Of a stretch of DNA of 64,000 nt, positions 18,961 to 26,637 are shown piece by piece. The notes below the pieces were generated by a model, which worked only from the letters and a program-made list of their open reading frames with translations, was not told the DNA's origin and did not search any database. The first letter of the stretch is position 1. Each line of letters starts with the position of its first letter. Origin of the DNA: Lacibacter sediminis (lineage in GTDB: Bacteria > Bacteroidota > Bacteroidia > Chitinophagales > Chitinophagaceae); assembly GCF_014168535.1 (NCBI RefSeq), contig NZ_CP060007.1:558001-622000 (forward strand), in the 5' to 3' direction. The position numbers and the translations under genes were made by a program.

Positions 18961-19392
18961 TCACCGCAACTTTTTTATCATCTTAAAATGAGGGATCGTT
19001 AACTGTATAAACTCATCGCCTTCAATTTTGTAACCCTGCTTCTCAAAAAAATGACAGGTTGTTTTTCGGGAGTGCATCATCATCGTTTTATATCCACGGT
19101 CACGTGCAATATTTTCGGCAAAATTCATGAGAGACGCACCAATGCCTTTGCCCTGCAGGTTATTTTGCACGGCCATTTGGCGAAGCCTTATAGTGGCGTT
19201 ATCAATATGTGTAAGAAAACAGCAGCCGAGCATTTTCTCTTCTTCAAATGCTGCAATTAAGATGTCGTTTTTTTCTTTTTCCAGTTCTTCCGGTGTAAAG
19301 TTCAGCCCAAGCGGTTTGCGAAGTATTTCATACCGCAGGTTGATCATTTGCCGATGCTCAGCCGTTCCAAAGTCAATTTGTTTAAGCGCCAT
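18961..19392 (-). CDS. GNAT family N-acetyltransferase
   Basis: A 143-residue single-domain GNAT. The acetyl-CoA binding motif A is seen in QNNLQGKGIGASLMNFAENIARDRG, preceded by the typical strand ATIRLRQMAV. Homologues acetylate amines of small molecules or proteins; substrate unknown. It is monocistronic and convergent with the LytTR gene; its upstream region borders the acpP promoter. Confidence 0.88.
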   Translation of the reverse strand: MALKQIDFGTAEHRQMINLRYEILRKPLGLNFTPEELEKEKNDILIAAFEEEKMLGCCFLTHIDNATIRLRQMAVQNNLQGKGIGASLMNFAENIARDRGYKTMMMHSRKTTCHFFEKQGYKIEGDEFIQLTIPHFKMIKKLR

Positions 19393-19566
19393 ATGTAAGT
19401 TTAAGCAGGATGAACAAGTTACATTTTTTTATGTAAAAACAAACAGTTGTAACTTACCTGAACGGAAGCTTCATGAAAGCTTAGTAACAGGGCTTTTTGA
19501 TACGGTCTTAAAAACCGGCCGAAACATCCTGAAAATGAAGCGTTTCAGACAATTTTACAGGAACGC

Positions 19567-19595
19567 TTGCTAATTGCTTAAAAACTCTATTTTTG
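19567..19595 (+). promoter_or_regulatory. Promoter of acpP-fabF
   Basis: TTG (19567-19569), 18 nt, TATTTTTG (19588-19595): a good Bacteroidota -33/-7 match, 26 nt upstream of the acpP ATG. Confidence 0.65.
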
Positions 19596-19621
19596 CAACC
19601 TGTAACCAAATTATTACGACA

Positions 19622-19858
19622 ATGTCAGACATCGCAGCAAGAGTAAAAAAAATCATCGTTGACAAGTTAGGTGTTGAAGAGTCAGAAGTGAATCCTGAAG
19701 CTTCTTTTACCAATGATCTGGGAGCTGATTCGTTAGACACAGTTGAACTGATCATGGAATTTGAAAAAGAGTTCAACATCTCTATCCCCGATGAGCAAGC
19801 TGAAACCATCACAACTGTTGGTCAGGCAGTAACTTATTTAGAAGAACACGCTAAGTAA
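19622..19858 (+). CDS. acpP: Acyl carrier protein
   Basis: A 78-residue acidic carrier of fatty acid synthesis. The phosphopantetheine attachment site is Ser37 in [12 protein letters not shown]. The ATG at 19622 gives the normal length; an earlier in-frame start at 19574 would overlap the promoter. It is followed 46 nt later by fabF, the usual acpP-fabF-rnc order. Confidence 0.97.
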   Translation: MSDIAARVKKIIVDKLGVEESEVNPEASFTNDLGADSLDTVELIMEFEKEFNISIPDEQAETITTVGQAVTYLEEHAK

Positions 19859-19904
19859 TTTAATATCGCCCAAAGCGATATAACTAATCTTTCCCAGGCA
19901 ACTT

Positions 19905-21155
19905 ATGGAGCTCAAACGAGTAGTAGTTACCGGAATTGGTGCCCTTACACCATTGGGCAAAACTCTCGATGAATATTGGGATGGTTTAACCAATGGTGTA
20001 TCCGGTGCTGATTTCATCAAGCAATTTGATTGTTCGAAGTTCAAAACACGTTTTGCCTGCGAGGTGAAAGATTTTGATCCCACAACTTATCTTGATAGAA
20101 AAGAAGCAAGGAAGATCGACCGATTTACGCAGTTTGCCCTGGTTGTTAGCGACCAGGCAGTGCAAGATGCGGGCATCAACAAAGACAATGTTGATGTAGA
20201 CAGAGTAGGTGTGATCTTTGCCAGCGGTATTGGCGGCCTCATTACTTTCCAGGAAGAGGTGGTCAACTTTGCTAATGGTGATGGAACTCCCCGTTTCAAT
20301 CCCTTCTTCATCCCTAAGATGATCCTGGATATAGCAGCCGGACAAATTTCTATGCGTCATGGTTTCCGTGGTCCAAACTTCGCTGTTGTATCAGCATGTG
20401 CATCTTCAACCAATGCTATTATTGATGCTTATGATAATATCCGCTTGGGAAAAGCTGATATTGTTTTAACAGGCGGTAGTGAAGCAGTTGTAAGTGCAGC
20501 AGGTGTTGGTGGATTTAATGCCATGAAAGCTTTGAGCGAACGCAACGATGATCCCAAAACAGCCAGCCGTCCGTTTGATAAAGATCGTGATGGTTTTGTT
20601 ATGGGCGAAGGTGCAGGTATGCTTGTACTTGAAAGTCTTGAACATGCATTAAAGCGTGGTGCAAAAATTTACTGCGAAATTGCTGGTGGTGGTGCCACTG
20701 CCGATGCACATCATATCACAGCCCCTCACCCCGAAGGGCTTGGTGCAAAAAATGTAATGAGTGCTGCATTGAGAGATGCAGGTTTGCAGGCGTCTGATAT
20801 CGATTATATTAACGTACACGGTACATCTACACCGCTTGGTGATATTGCTGAAACCAAAGCCATCATGAGTGTATTTGGTGATCATGCATACAATCTCAAC
20901 ATCAGCTCTACCAAATCAATGACAGGTCACTGTTTGGGTGCGGCAGGTGCTTTGGAAGCCATTGCCTGTGTAATGAGTGTGGTGCACGATATTGTGCCTC
21001 CCACCATTAACCACTTTACGGATGATCCTGAACTTGATCCTAAACTGAACTTCACGTTTAATAAAGCACAGAAACGTACTGTACGTGCTGCTTTAAGTAA
21101 CACGTTTGGCTTTGGTGGACATAATGCTTCAGTGATTGTAAAGAAATATTCCTGA
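19905..21155 (+). CDS. fabF: 3-oxoacyl-ACP synthase II
   Basis: A 416-residue elongating ketoacyl-ACP synthase that condenses malonyl-ACP with acyl-ACP. The active-site triad is visible: Cys165 in VVSACASSTNA, His in NVHGTSTPLGD (about 304) and His in SMTGHCLGAAG (about 341). Normal length. It sits between acpP and rnc. Confidence 0.97.
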   Translation: MELKRVVVTGIGALTPLGKTLDEYWDGLTNGVSGADFIKQFDCSKFKTRFACEVKDFDPTTYLDRKEARKIDRFTQFALVVSDQAVQDAGINKDNVDVDRVGVIFASGIGGLITFQEEVVNFANGDGTPRFNPFFIPKMILDIAAGQISMRHGFRGPNFAVVSACASSTNAIIDAYDNIRLGKADIVLTGGSEAVVSAAGVGGFNAMKALSERNDDPKTASRPFDKDRDGFVMGEGAGMLVLESLEHALKRGAKIYCEIAGGGATADAHHITAPHPEGLGAKNVMSAALRDAGLQASDIDYINVHGTSTPLGDIAETKAIMSVFGDHAYNLNISSTKSMTGHCLGAAGALEAIACVMSVVHDIVPPTINHFTDDPELDPKLNFTFNKAQKRTVRAALSNTFGFGGHNASVIVKKYS

Positions 21156-21162
21156 ATTACTT

Positions 21163-21170
21163 TAGATTTG
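21163..21170 (+). promoter_or_regulatory. Possible -7 element before rnc
   Basis: TAGATTTG fits TAnnTTTG and lies 60 nt upstream of the rnc ATG; no well-spaced TTG is seen, so rnc may also be read from the acpP promoter. Confidence 0.35.
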
Positions 21171-21230
21171 TCAGAACATACATCAGCCGAATGCAATTTT
21201 GTTTTGGGTGAATGATGTAATTAAATCTGT

Positions 21231-21941
21231 ATGGTGCGGAACTTCGTCCGGCAAATATTACCTGCTAAGAATAAGTTTGAAAGTAACCTTCGGAATATAC
21301 TCGGTTATAGTCCGGGCGACCTTAAGCTTTACAAAACCGCACTAAGCCATCGTTCCATTAAAGAAGGTAGTGATCAGAACAATGAACGCCTGGAGTTTTT
21401 AGGCGATGCTGTATTGAGTGCAGTAGTGGCTGATTATCTCTTCAAGAAATATCCCTACAAAGGAGAAGGCTTTTTAACGGAGATGCGCAGCAAAATGGTG
21501 AACCGTGCTACGCTCAATGATATTGCTGTGCGGATGGGTTTAAAAAAAGTAACGCTTTACAACAAAGGCGATAACTCACTGAAAATATCGCAGATATTCG
21601 GCAATACACTTGAAGCATTACTTGGAGCTATTTATCTTGATCTTGGGTATAAAAAAACACAACGCTGGATCGTAAAGAATGTGATCGTTCCCTATTTGTT
21701 CATGGAAGATCTTGAAGCGCTTGAGATCAATCACAAGAACAAACTCTATGGCTGGGCCAACAAAAATGGCAAGGCACTTGATTTTGAAACATTAGATGAG
21801 CGATTGGAAAATGGCCGTCGTTTGTTTACGATTGGTGCTGTGGTTGATGGTGAGGTAATTGCTGAAGGCAAAGCATTCAATAAAAAAGATGCCAGCCAGA
21901 TAGCTGCACAATCAGCTGTAGAAAAGTTGGGTATCATCTGA
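21231..21941 (+). CDS. rnc: Ribonuclease III
   Basis: A 236-residue double-strand-specific endonuclease for rRNA and mRNA processing. The signature ERLEFLGDAVLSAVVADYLF (about 50-69) holds the catalytic acids; a second acidic site is in GNTLEALLGAIYLDLGY. A double-stranded RNA-binding domain occupies about 160-236. The acpP-fabF-rnc order is common in bacteria. Confidence 0.96.
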   Translation: MVRNFVRQILPAKNKFESNLRNILGYSPGDLKLYKTALSHRSIKEGSDQNNERLEFLGDAVLSAVVADYLFKKYPYKGEGFLTEMRSKMVNRATLNDIAVRMGLKKVTLYNKGDNSLKISQIFGNTLEALLGAIYLDLGYKKTQRWIVKNVIVPYLFMEDLEALEINHKNKLYGWANKNGKALDFETLDERLENGRRLFTIGAVVDGEVIAEGKAFNKKDASQIAAQSAVEKLGII

Positions 21942-21964
21942 TCTCGTTTTTATTTTTCCTGCAT

Positions 21965-22429
21965 ATGACTCCGCTGTTTAAAAAACTGAATTACAAAGCA
22001 CAGGGTACAATTGTATCCATCAACCATCCTGATAGTTTTTTGCCTGAGCTCAAAGTAATGAGTGAAGAAGCAACAATCATTGATTCGCTTGCCAAAGCAA
22101 AACAAATTGAGTTTGTGATCGTGTTTGCAACAAAGCAGAAGGAAGTAGATAAAGCTGCCGAACAGATAGCAAAGAAAGCAGTTGCTGATGCTGTGATCTG
22201 GTTTTGCTATCCCAAAGGAACTTCTAAAAAATATAGCTGCGAGTTTAACCGTGATAACGGCTGGGCCAAGCTTGGTGAGCTTGGGTATGAACCTGTTCGT
22301 GCCGTTGCCATTGATGAAGACTGGAGTGCATTACGTTTTCGCAAAGTTGAAAACATTAAAACAATGACACGCTCGTTTGCCATGACAGATGTTGGGAAGA
22401 AGAAAGTGGCAGCAGCGAAGAAGAAGTAG
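21965..22429 (+). CDS. Small conserved-looking protein, DUF3052-like
   Basis: A 154-residue soluble protein starting MTPLFKKLNYKAQGTIVSI, with an alternating strand/helix pattern, a conserved-looking VIWFCYPKGTSKKYSC centre and a Lys/Ala-rich tail. It resembles in outline the DUF3052 group, but I am not sure of this. It follows rnc by 23 nt and is probably co-transcribed. No catalytic motif is recognised. Confidence 0.7.
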   Translation: MTPLFKKLNYKAQGTIVSINHPDSFLPELKVMSEEATIIDSLAKAKQIEFVIVFATKQKEVDKAAEQIAKKAVADAVIWFCYPKGTSKKYSCEFNRDNGWAKLGELGYEPVRAVAIDEDWSALRFRKVENIKTMTRSFAMTDVGKKKVAAAKKK

Positions 22430-22446
22430 AATGCTTTTTCTTTTTG

Positions 22447-22537
22447 CGGAGACGAAGGGATTCGAACCCTTGATACAGTTTCCCGTATACACACTTTCTC
22501 CCGACCGTTGTCGGGACTCCTTCAACCACTCGAATGG
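22447..22537 (-). pseudogene. Broken tRNA-Ser-like copy (3' half intact, anticodon arm replaced)
   Basis: Read on the minus strand, this has a tRNA-Ser D arm, variable arm (ATAC/GTAT pairing), perfect T arm (AAGGG-TTCGAAT-CCCTT) and an acceptor 3' strand CGTCTCC plus G. The 5' acceptor strand that should pair (GGAGACG) is missing, and the anticodon stem and loop are replaced by TCCCGAC-AACG-GTCGGGA. Compared with the intact gene at 22835 the variable arm differs by compensatory changes, so this descends from a once functional, different tRNA-Ser. It cannot decode and is called a pseudogene, though an RNA may still be made. Confidence 0.75.
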
Positions 22538-22547
22538 CTTCAACTAC

Positions 22548-22820
22548 TTATTTTTTCCAATTCTTTATTAGATTTTCAATATAAATTTTACTCTTCATCT
22601 TCTTGATTTGCTTTTCCCTTTTTAATGCTTCACTTCTTGAAGTAACTAATTCGAAATAAACTAAACGTAAGGGTCTTTTGGAGGCGGTGTACTTACTAAA
22701 TCCGTCAGTATTCTTGGACATACGTTTATCAAGAAGATCATCACATTGACCAATGTAAAAAGAAAAGTCCTTCAAGCTTTGAAGGACGTAGACATAAAAA
22801 GTTGAATCGCCATTTTTCAT
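22548..22820 (-). CDS. GIY-YIG nuclease family protein
   Basis: A 90-residue single-domain nuclease of the short GIY-YIG (UPF0213/YhbQ-like) type. Visible: [17 protein letters not shown] (variant GIY...YIG), Arg in [20 protein letters not shown], and the metal-binding Glu in [12 protein letters not shown]; Lys-rich C-terminus. The start is ATG 22820; the longer frame to 22907 reads through the tRNA-Ser and is rejected. Its ATG is only 14 nt past the 3' end of the intact tRNA-Ser, so it is probably transcribed with it, and a broken tRNA-Ser copy lies just past its stop. This suggests a mobile or tRNA-associated nuclease; the cellular role of the family is unclear. Confidence 0.85.
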   Translation of the reverse strand: MKNGDSTFYVYVLQSLKDFSFYIGQCDDLLDKRMSKNTDGFSKYTASKRPLRLVYFELVTSRSEALKREKQIKKMKSKIYIENLIKNWKK

Positions 22821-22834
22821 AGCTTTTCTATTTG

Positions 22835-22921
22835 CAGAGAGGAAGGGATTCGAACCCTCGATGCAGTTTCCCGCATACACACTTTCCAGGCGTGCTCCTT
22901 CAACCACTCGGACACCTCTCT
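22835..22921 (-). tRNA. tRNA-Ser (anticodon GGA)
   Basis: Complete class II tRNA: acceptor AGAGAGG/CCTCTCT with discriminator G, D arm TCC/GGA around GAGTGGTTGAA, anticodon stem CACGC/GTGTG with loop CTGGAAA (anticodon GGA, reads UCC and UCU), long variable arm ATGC/GCAT, and T arm GAGGG/CCCTT with TTCGAAT loop. CCA is not encoded. 87 nt. Confidence 0.96.
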
Positions 22922-22954
22922 GAATATTTTTGATCTAAACCAGTTACATATCAT

Positions 22955-23010
22955 TTACACACTTTCTCCCGATTTCGTCGGGACTCCTTCAACCACTCGG
23001 ACACCTCTCT
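22955..23010 (-). pseudogene. Broken tRNA-Ser-like copy (5' half only, anticodon arm replaced)
   Basis: On the minus strand the first 27 nt (23010 to 22984, acceptor strand through D arm) are identical to the intact tRNA-Ser. Then the anticodon arm is replaced by TCCCGA-CGAAA-TCGGGA, joined to GAAAGTGTGT exactly as in the copy at 22447-22537; the variable arm, T arm and 3' acceptor strand are absent. It lies 33 nt upstream of the intact gene. Confidence 0.75.
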
Positions 23011-23043
23011 TTAACAGGGCAGCAAAAATACAGTTTCAGATTC

Positions 23044-23808
23044 TTAGCTACCGAATAATTTTTGAGCGTTGCTTGTTGTTTGTGCTGCAATTTCTTCAAC
23101 TGAAATATTCATGGCTTCAGCCATTTTCGTAACAACATATTTCAGGTAGGAGGGCTCGTTGCGTTTACCTCTGAAAGGAACAGGAGTAAGGTAAGGTGCA
23201 TCTGTTTCCAGCACCAGGTATTCCAAGGGGATGGAGGGCAGCACTTCGGCCAATCCGGATTTCTTATAAGTGACCACGCCGCCAATACCCATCAGAAAGC
23301 CCAGATCCATAATTTGCTTTGCTTCATCTAATGATCCGCCAAAACAATGAAAAATGCCACGAAGTGTTCCGGTCTGATGTTCTTTCACAATATCAATACA
23401 ATCCTGCATCGAATCTCTGCTGTGAATCACGATCGGGAGGTTTAACTCCAATGCCCAGTTGATCTGTTTGCGAAATGCATCTTTCTGTTCGGTAACAAAT
23501 GTCTTGTCCCAGTAATAATCCAACCCGATTTCACCCACGGCAGCAAAGGGTCGTTTTCCGAGCCAATTTTCTACGAGTTTCAGTTCATCGGCTACGTTTT
23601 CTTTAACTGAACAGGGGTGAAGCCCCATCATCGCAATACATTCAGGGTGTTTTTCCTCCAGTTTCAAAAGATCATCAATCGAGCTGCTATCTACATTGGG
23701 CAGGTAGAAACGGGTGACCCCTTCTGCCTTGGCCCGACCTAAAACATCTTCAATATCTACCTGAAAATCTTCGAGATAGAGGTGGGTATGTGTATCAATC
23801 ATCTCCAT
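23044..23808 (-). CDS. tatD: TatD family metal-dependent hydrolase
   Basis: A 254-residue TIM-barrel hydrolase of the TatD DNase family (3'-5' exonuclease or deoxyribonuclease in studied members). Metal ligands are visible: HxH in [12 protein letters not shown], Glu in GEIGLDYYW, His in PIVIHSRDS, His in GIFHCFGGS and Asp in [10 protein letters not shown]. Start chosen at ATG 23808 (ATG 23802 is also possible); a TTG further up at 23817 would overlap the promoter. Monocistronic, just upstream of the tRNA-Ser island on the same strand. Confidence 0.92.
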   Translation of the reverse strand: MEMIDTHTHLYLEDFQVDIEDVLGRAKAEGVTRFYLPNVDSSSIDDLLKLEEKHPECIAMMGLHPCSVKENVADELKLVENWLGKRPFAAVGEIGLDYYWDKTFVTEQKDAFRKQINWALELNLPIVIHSRDSMQDCIDIVKEHQTGTLRGIFHCFGGSLDEAKQIMDLGFLMGIGGVVTYKKSGLAEVLPSIPLEYLVLETDAPYLTPVPFRGKRNEPSYLKYVVTKMAEAMNISVEEIAAQTTSNAQKLFGS

Positions 23809-23814
23809 AAGCCG

Positions 23815-23822
23815 CAAAAATA
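23815..23822 (-). promoter_or_regulatory. -7 element of tatD, six nt before ATG
   Basis: TATTTTTG on the minus strand ends six nt before ATG 23808, implying a very short or absent mRNA leader. Confidence 0.6.
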
Positions 23823-23971
23823 AGCTGTTCCGGCTAGGTACTCAACCTGGTTATTTCCCGTTTATCTATCCTGAGTACCTTTAATTATTTTTAACGGTCT
23901 TTAAACCAACGGACGGGCTGCAAGTCTTTGTACTGTTCAGTTTTTAAAATAAACCACCAAAAGCGTATATC

Positions 23972-24868
23972 ATGAAAACAAGTTCAATCTTAACAAAAGG
24001 CACATTAGCATTCCTGCTGCTGGGTGCTCTAACATTTACAGCCTGTAAAAAAGAAGCAAGCCAATCAAAGGAAGACGAATTAAACACCGTTGAAAGCACT
24101 GAAAGTAACAACGAAGCTGAAGCTGCTTACGACGATGTATTTAATAATACCATGGGTATTGGTGCTGAAGCCAATGGCGAATCACTCGGTATTACAGCCG
24201 GTGTAGGCATTTTCGGCCGTATAGAAGGCGGAGACATTACTGGTCGTGTAGACAGTATCCGTTGTTTCACAATAACAGTAAGTCCAAATACTCCGGGCGT
24301 TTTCCCAAAAACAGTCACAATCAATTTCGGTGATGGTTGCCTTGGTCGTGATGGTAAGGTCCGTAAAGGAAAGATCATTACGGTATTCACAGGTCCTATG
24401 GGTATTCCCGGCAGCAAAGCCACTACCACCTTCGAAAATCATAAGATCGATAGCGTAAAAGTGCAGGGAAAGCATGAAGTAACCAATAACAGCACCAGTA
24501 ACAACCGCATCTTTACTACGAAAGTTATCGAGGGTAAACTAACATGGGACAGCGGCCGTTGGGTAGCCTGGAACAGTGTGCGTACAGTTGCCCAAATCGA
24601 AGGAAACGGCACTCCATTCTGGCCGTTGGATGATATCTTTTCAATCACCGGCGGTGGCCGTGGCGAAAACAGCCGTGGCAAGACATGGGGCCATGAAGTA
24701 ATTGAGCCCTTGTTCAAGAAATTTACCTGCCGTTGGATCTCGAAAGGAAAGATGCGTATCAAGTACAACAACACAAGCGGAATCCTTGATTTCGGGGATG
24801 GCCGTTGCGATAATAAAGCTGAATTAAGTATTAATGGGAACCCTCCTAGAATCATTACGTTGCCCTAA
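23972..24868 (+). CDS. Putative lipoprotein of unknown function
   Basis: A 298-residue protein with a lipoprotein signal ending at Cys26 (LGALTFTACKKEAS), then an acidic, low-complexity Glu/Ser/Asn linker, then a beta-rich body with repeated basic-aromatic strands (FTCRWISKGKMRIKYN) and FGDGRCD / FGDGCLG motifs near both ends. I do not recognise the family. Monocistronic, with a terminator 75 nt past its stop. Confidence 0.75.
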   Translation: MKTSSILTKGTLAFLLLGALTFTACKKEASQSKEDELNTVESTESNNEAEAAYDDVFNNTMGIGAEANGESLGITAGVGIFGRIEGGDITGRVDSIRCFTITVSPNTPGVFPKTVTINFGDGCLGRDGKVRKGKIITVFTGPMGIPGSKATTTFENHKIDSVKVQGKHEVTNNSTSNNRIFTTKVIEGKLTWDSGRWVAWNSVRTVAQIEGNGTPFWPLDDIFSITGGGRGENSRGKTWGHEVIEPLFKKFTCRWISKGKMRIKYNNTSGILDFGDGRCDNKAELSINGNPPRIITLP

Positions 24869-24939
24869 GAAAAAACACTTGCATCTGATAAAAGAAATTG
24901 TACCTTAGCAAAAGTTTTCATAGGGTACGGATTAAAAAC

Positions 24940-24972
24940 GGGCCAGGGTTTCCACCCCGGCCCTCCTTTTTT
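24940..24972 (+). terminator. Terminator after the lipoprotein gene
   Basis: Stem GGGCC-A-GGGT / ACCC-C-GGCCC (one A-C mismatch), loop TTCC, followed by TCCTTTTTT, between convergent genes. Confidence 0.8.
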
Positions 24973-24982
24973 CAGCTCATTT

Positions 24983-25609
24983 CTAGCGTATTACTTCAAA
25001 ACGGTAACCCTCACCCGAAAATAACTTCAACACTTCAGGCAGCGCAAACCGCAGATTGGAAAAAGCTTTTTCACTATCGTGAAATACGATGATACTACCC
25101 GGTTTTGTATGCTTTTTTACATTTTCGAAACATTTTTGCGGACTGATATTGGTATCGAAATCGGCACTCAGCACACTCCACATGATAATTTTGAAAGGAG
25201 GGTTCGATTCCTTCAACACTTTTGCCGGAAAGCTTCTGATCTTTCCATAAGGTGGGCGAAAAAGATCTGAATCGATCCATTTTGCGGCTTCTTTGATATT
25301 ATTCAACCACAATTCATCTTTTGTATGAAATCCATTTAAGTGATCGTATGTATGATTGCCTACACGATGACCTTCTGCAAAAAGACGTTGATATAAGTCA
25401 GGATGTTGCTGCACATTGTTACCAATACAAAAGAATGTTGCGTGTGCATTGTATTTTTTTAATTCATCTAACACAAATTCTGTAGCACCGGGTGTTGGTC
25501 CATCATCGAATGTTAAGTATAAAACTTTTTCTTTTGAAGGAAAACTCCACGTAAGATCAGACGGGAATAATATGCGTAGCCACCACGGTGTTGATGCAAT
25601 GTAAAACAT
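24983..25609 (-). CDS. Polysaccharide deacetylase (NodB homology, CE4)
   Basis: A 208-residue CE4 deacetylase domain protein. Motifs: TFDDGPTPG (catalytic base and metal Asp), HRVGNHTYDH (metal His pair), RPPYGK (motif 3), and a late IIVFHDSEKAF. It removes acetyl groups from N-acetylglucosamine polymers such as peptidoglycan or chitin-like chains; the exact substrate is unknown. There is no cleavable signal, only a short hydrophobic start. It lies 8 nt behind the ARPP-1-like gene and is probably co-transcribed with it. Confidence 0.9.
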   Translation of the reverse strand: MFYIASTPWWLRILFPSDLTWSFPSKEKVLYLTFDDGPTPGATEFVLDELKKYNAHATFFCIGNNVQQHPDLYQRLFAEGHRVGNHTYDHLNGFHTKDELWLNNIKEAAKWIDSDLFRPPYGKIRSFPAKVLKESNPPFKIIMWSVLSADFDTNISPQKCFENVKKHTKPGSIIVFHDSEKAFSNLRFALPEVLKLFSGEGYRFEVIR

Positions 25610-25617
25610 AATTGAAG

Positions 25618-26559
25618 TTAGTACAGATGAGAGAATCCGGTTAACTGAATCAATACGTTTTTATAAAAAAATCGTTTTCCTTTCTTTGATAAAAATGAAT
25701 TTTGTGTTTGTGGTGAAAGCATTTCGTTGGTATAGACCGATTCACGACTATGATTTGCAGATGCAGCTGTACCTGTAAGTACAGCTTCGGTACAATATTT
25801 TTCTAGCAAGCCCGGTAATGTTTGATAAAATAATGACGTACTGATAAAAACATCAGCACCTAATATTTTATGACCGGTTGAAGCAATGATGCCCACAATA
25901 CTGCTGTCCTTACTCCTCAATGCCTGCAGAAAATAACGGATGTATTGTTGTGACGTGTCAGCAATTTTTTTGTTATTCAACAATGCTGCATAAGATGAAG
26001 AACCTGTTTGATTGTTTTGTTTCAGCAAACGTCTTATCTCATCCCAAACCTTTGTTTGATTTTGTGCAGTATCTATGATCGTTTGGAGCCCACTTCCTGT
26101 TGTACCACGATAGAAAAACTTTTTTTCTTTTTCGCTCCAGCGGTTTTCTTCAATACAATAGACAGGAACAAGATGTTGCTTGCCTGTTTCAAGAATAGTG
26201 TCCCTGGCAAATACCCGATCCTGCCGGCCGCCCATCACTATTTCACCACTCTTGATCACGAGATCTTTGCCACTGTTGTTTTCAATCAACAATACATTGA
26301 TGTTATCCAGCATATAATTTCCCCGCTCTTTCAATTTCACAGATCCTTTTGCCATACCGACTTTCAATGAAATAGAGTTGGGAGAAACATAGTCCCTGTC
26401 TTTTGATTGCTCGATTCTTTTGATAGGAACCAGCTTCAGATTACGGAAAACGATGGCACTGTCATATTCCACAACAAGCGAAGGAAATGTAAAATCAGTC
26501 TGCGCATACGTGGCAACACAAGTCAAAATTAAAATAAGCAGGCAGAAATGTTTCTTCAT
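25618..26559 (-). CDS. Exported ARPP-1 domain-like protein
   Basis: A 313-residue protein with a signal peptide (MKKHFCLLILILTCVATYAQ). The centre, around NVLLIENNSGKDLVIKSGE, IVMGGRQDRVFARDT and HLVPVYCIEENRWS, resembles the ARPP-1 domain, named for its association with ADP-ribosylation and phosphatase genes in other genomes. That identification is by pattern memory. No catalytic role is established. It starts a two-gene unit with the deacetylase and is divergent from gltX. Confidence 0.72.
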   Translation of the reverse strand: MKKHFCLLILILTCVATYAQTDFTFPSLVVEYDSAIVFRNLKLVPIKRIEQSKDRDYVSPNSISLKVGMAKGSVKLKERGNYMLDNINVLLIENNSGKDLVIKSGEIVMGGRQDRVFARDTILETGKQHLVPVYCIEENRWSEKEKKFFYRGTTGSGLQTIIDTAQNQTKVWDEIRRLLKQNNQTGSSSYAALLNNKKIADTSQQYIRYFLQALRSKDSSIVGIIASTGHKILGADVFISTSLFYQTLPGLLEKYCTEAVLTGTAASANHSRESVYTNEMLSPQTQNSFLSKKGKRFFYKNVLIQLTGFSHLY

Positions 26560-26589
26560 TGATGTGGTGAAGGTATAAAATTGAAAACG

Positions 26590-26620
26590 TTTAAAGCCCC
26601 TTTAGGGGTTTGGGGTTTTA
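26590..26620. repeat. CCCC-TTTA-GGGG palindromic element
   Basis: AAAGCCCCTTTAGGGG followed by TTTGGGGTTTT, a G/C-cluster palindrome in an AT-rich gap, directly upstream of the gltX -7 element. It looks like a dispersed repeat; only this copy is in the window. Confidence 0.4.
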
Positions 26621-26625
26621 GACTT

Positions 26626-26633
26626 TATCTTTG
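26626..26633 (+). promoter_or_regulatory. -7 element of gltX, four nt before ATG
   Basis: TATCTTTG, then CGCC, then the start codon at 26638. The leader is absent or almost so. It excludes the TTG at 26581 as start. Confidence 0.7.
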
Positions 26634-26637
26634 CGCC

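Noticed and set aside
22447..22537. Functional second tRNA-Ser
   Set aside because: No 5' acceptor partner for CGTCTCC and no anticodon; the anticodon arm is replaced by a palindrome.
22331..22543. 70-codon minus-strand frame over the broken tRNA-Ser copy
   Set aside because: It reads tRNA arms and the palindrome as protein and overlaps the end of the plus-strand gene at 21965-22429.
22548..22907. GIY-YIG reading frame extended upstream to 22907
   Set aside because: The extra 29 codons translate the tRNA-Ser sequence; the first independent ATG is 22820.
26581..26637. Upstream TTG start for gltX
   Set aside because: It lies before the -7 element TATCTTTG and adds residues not found in the family.
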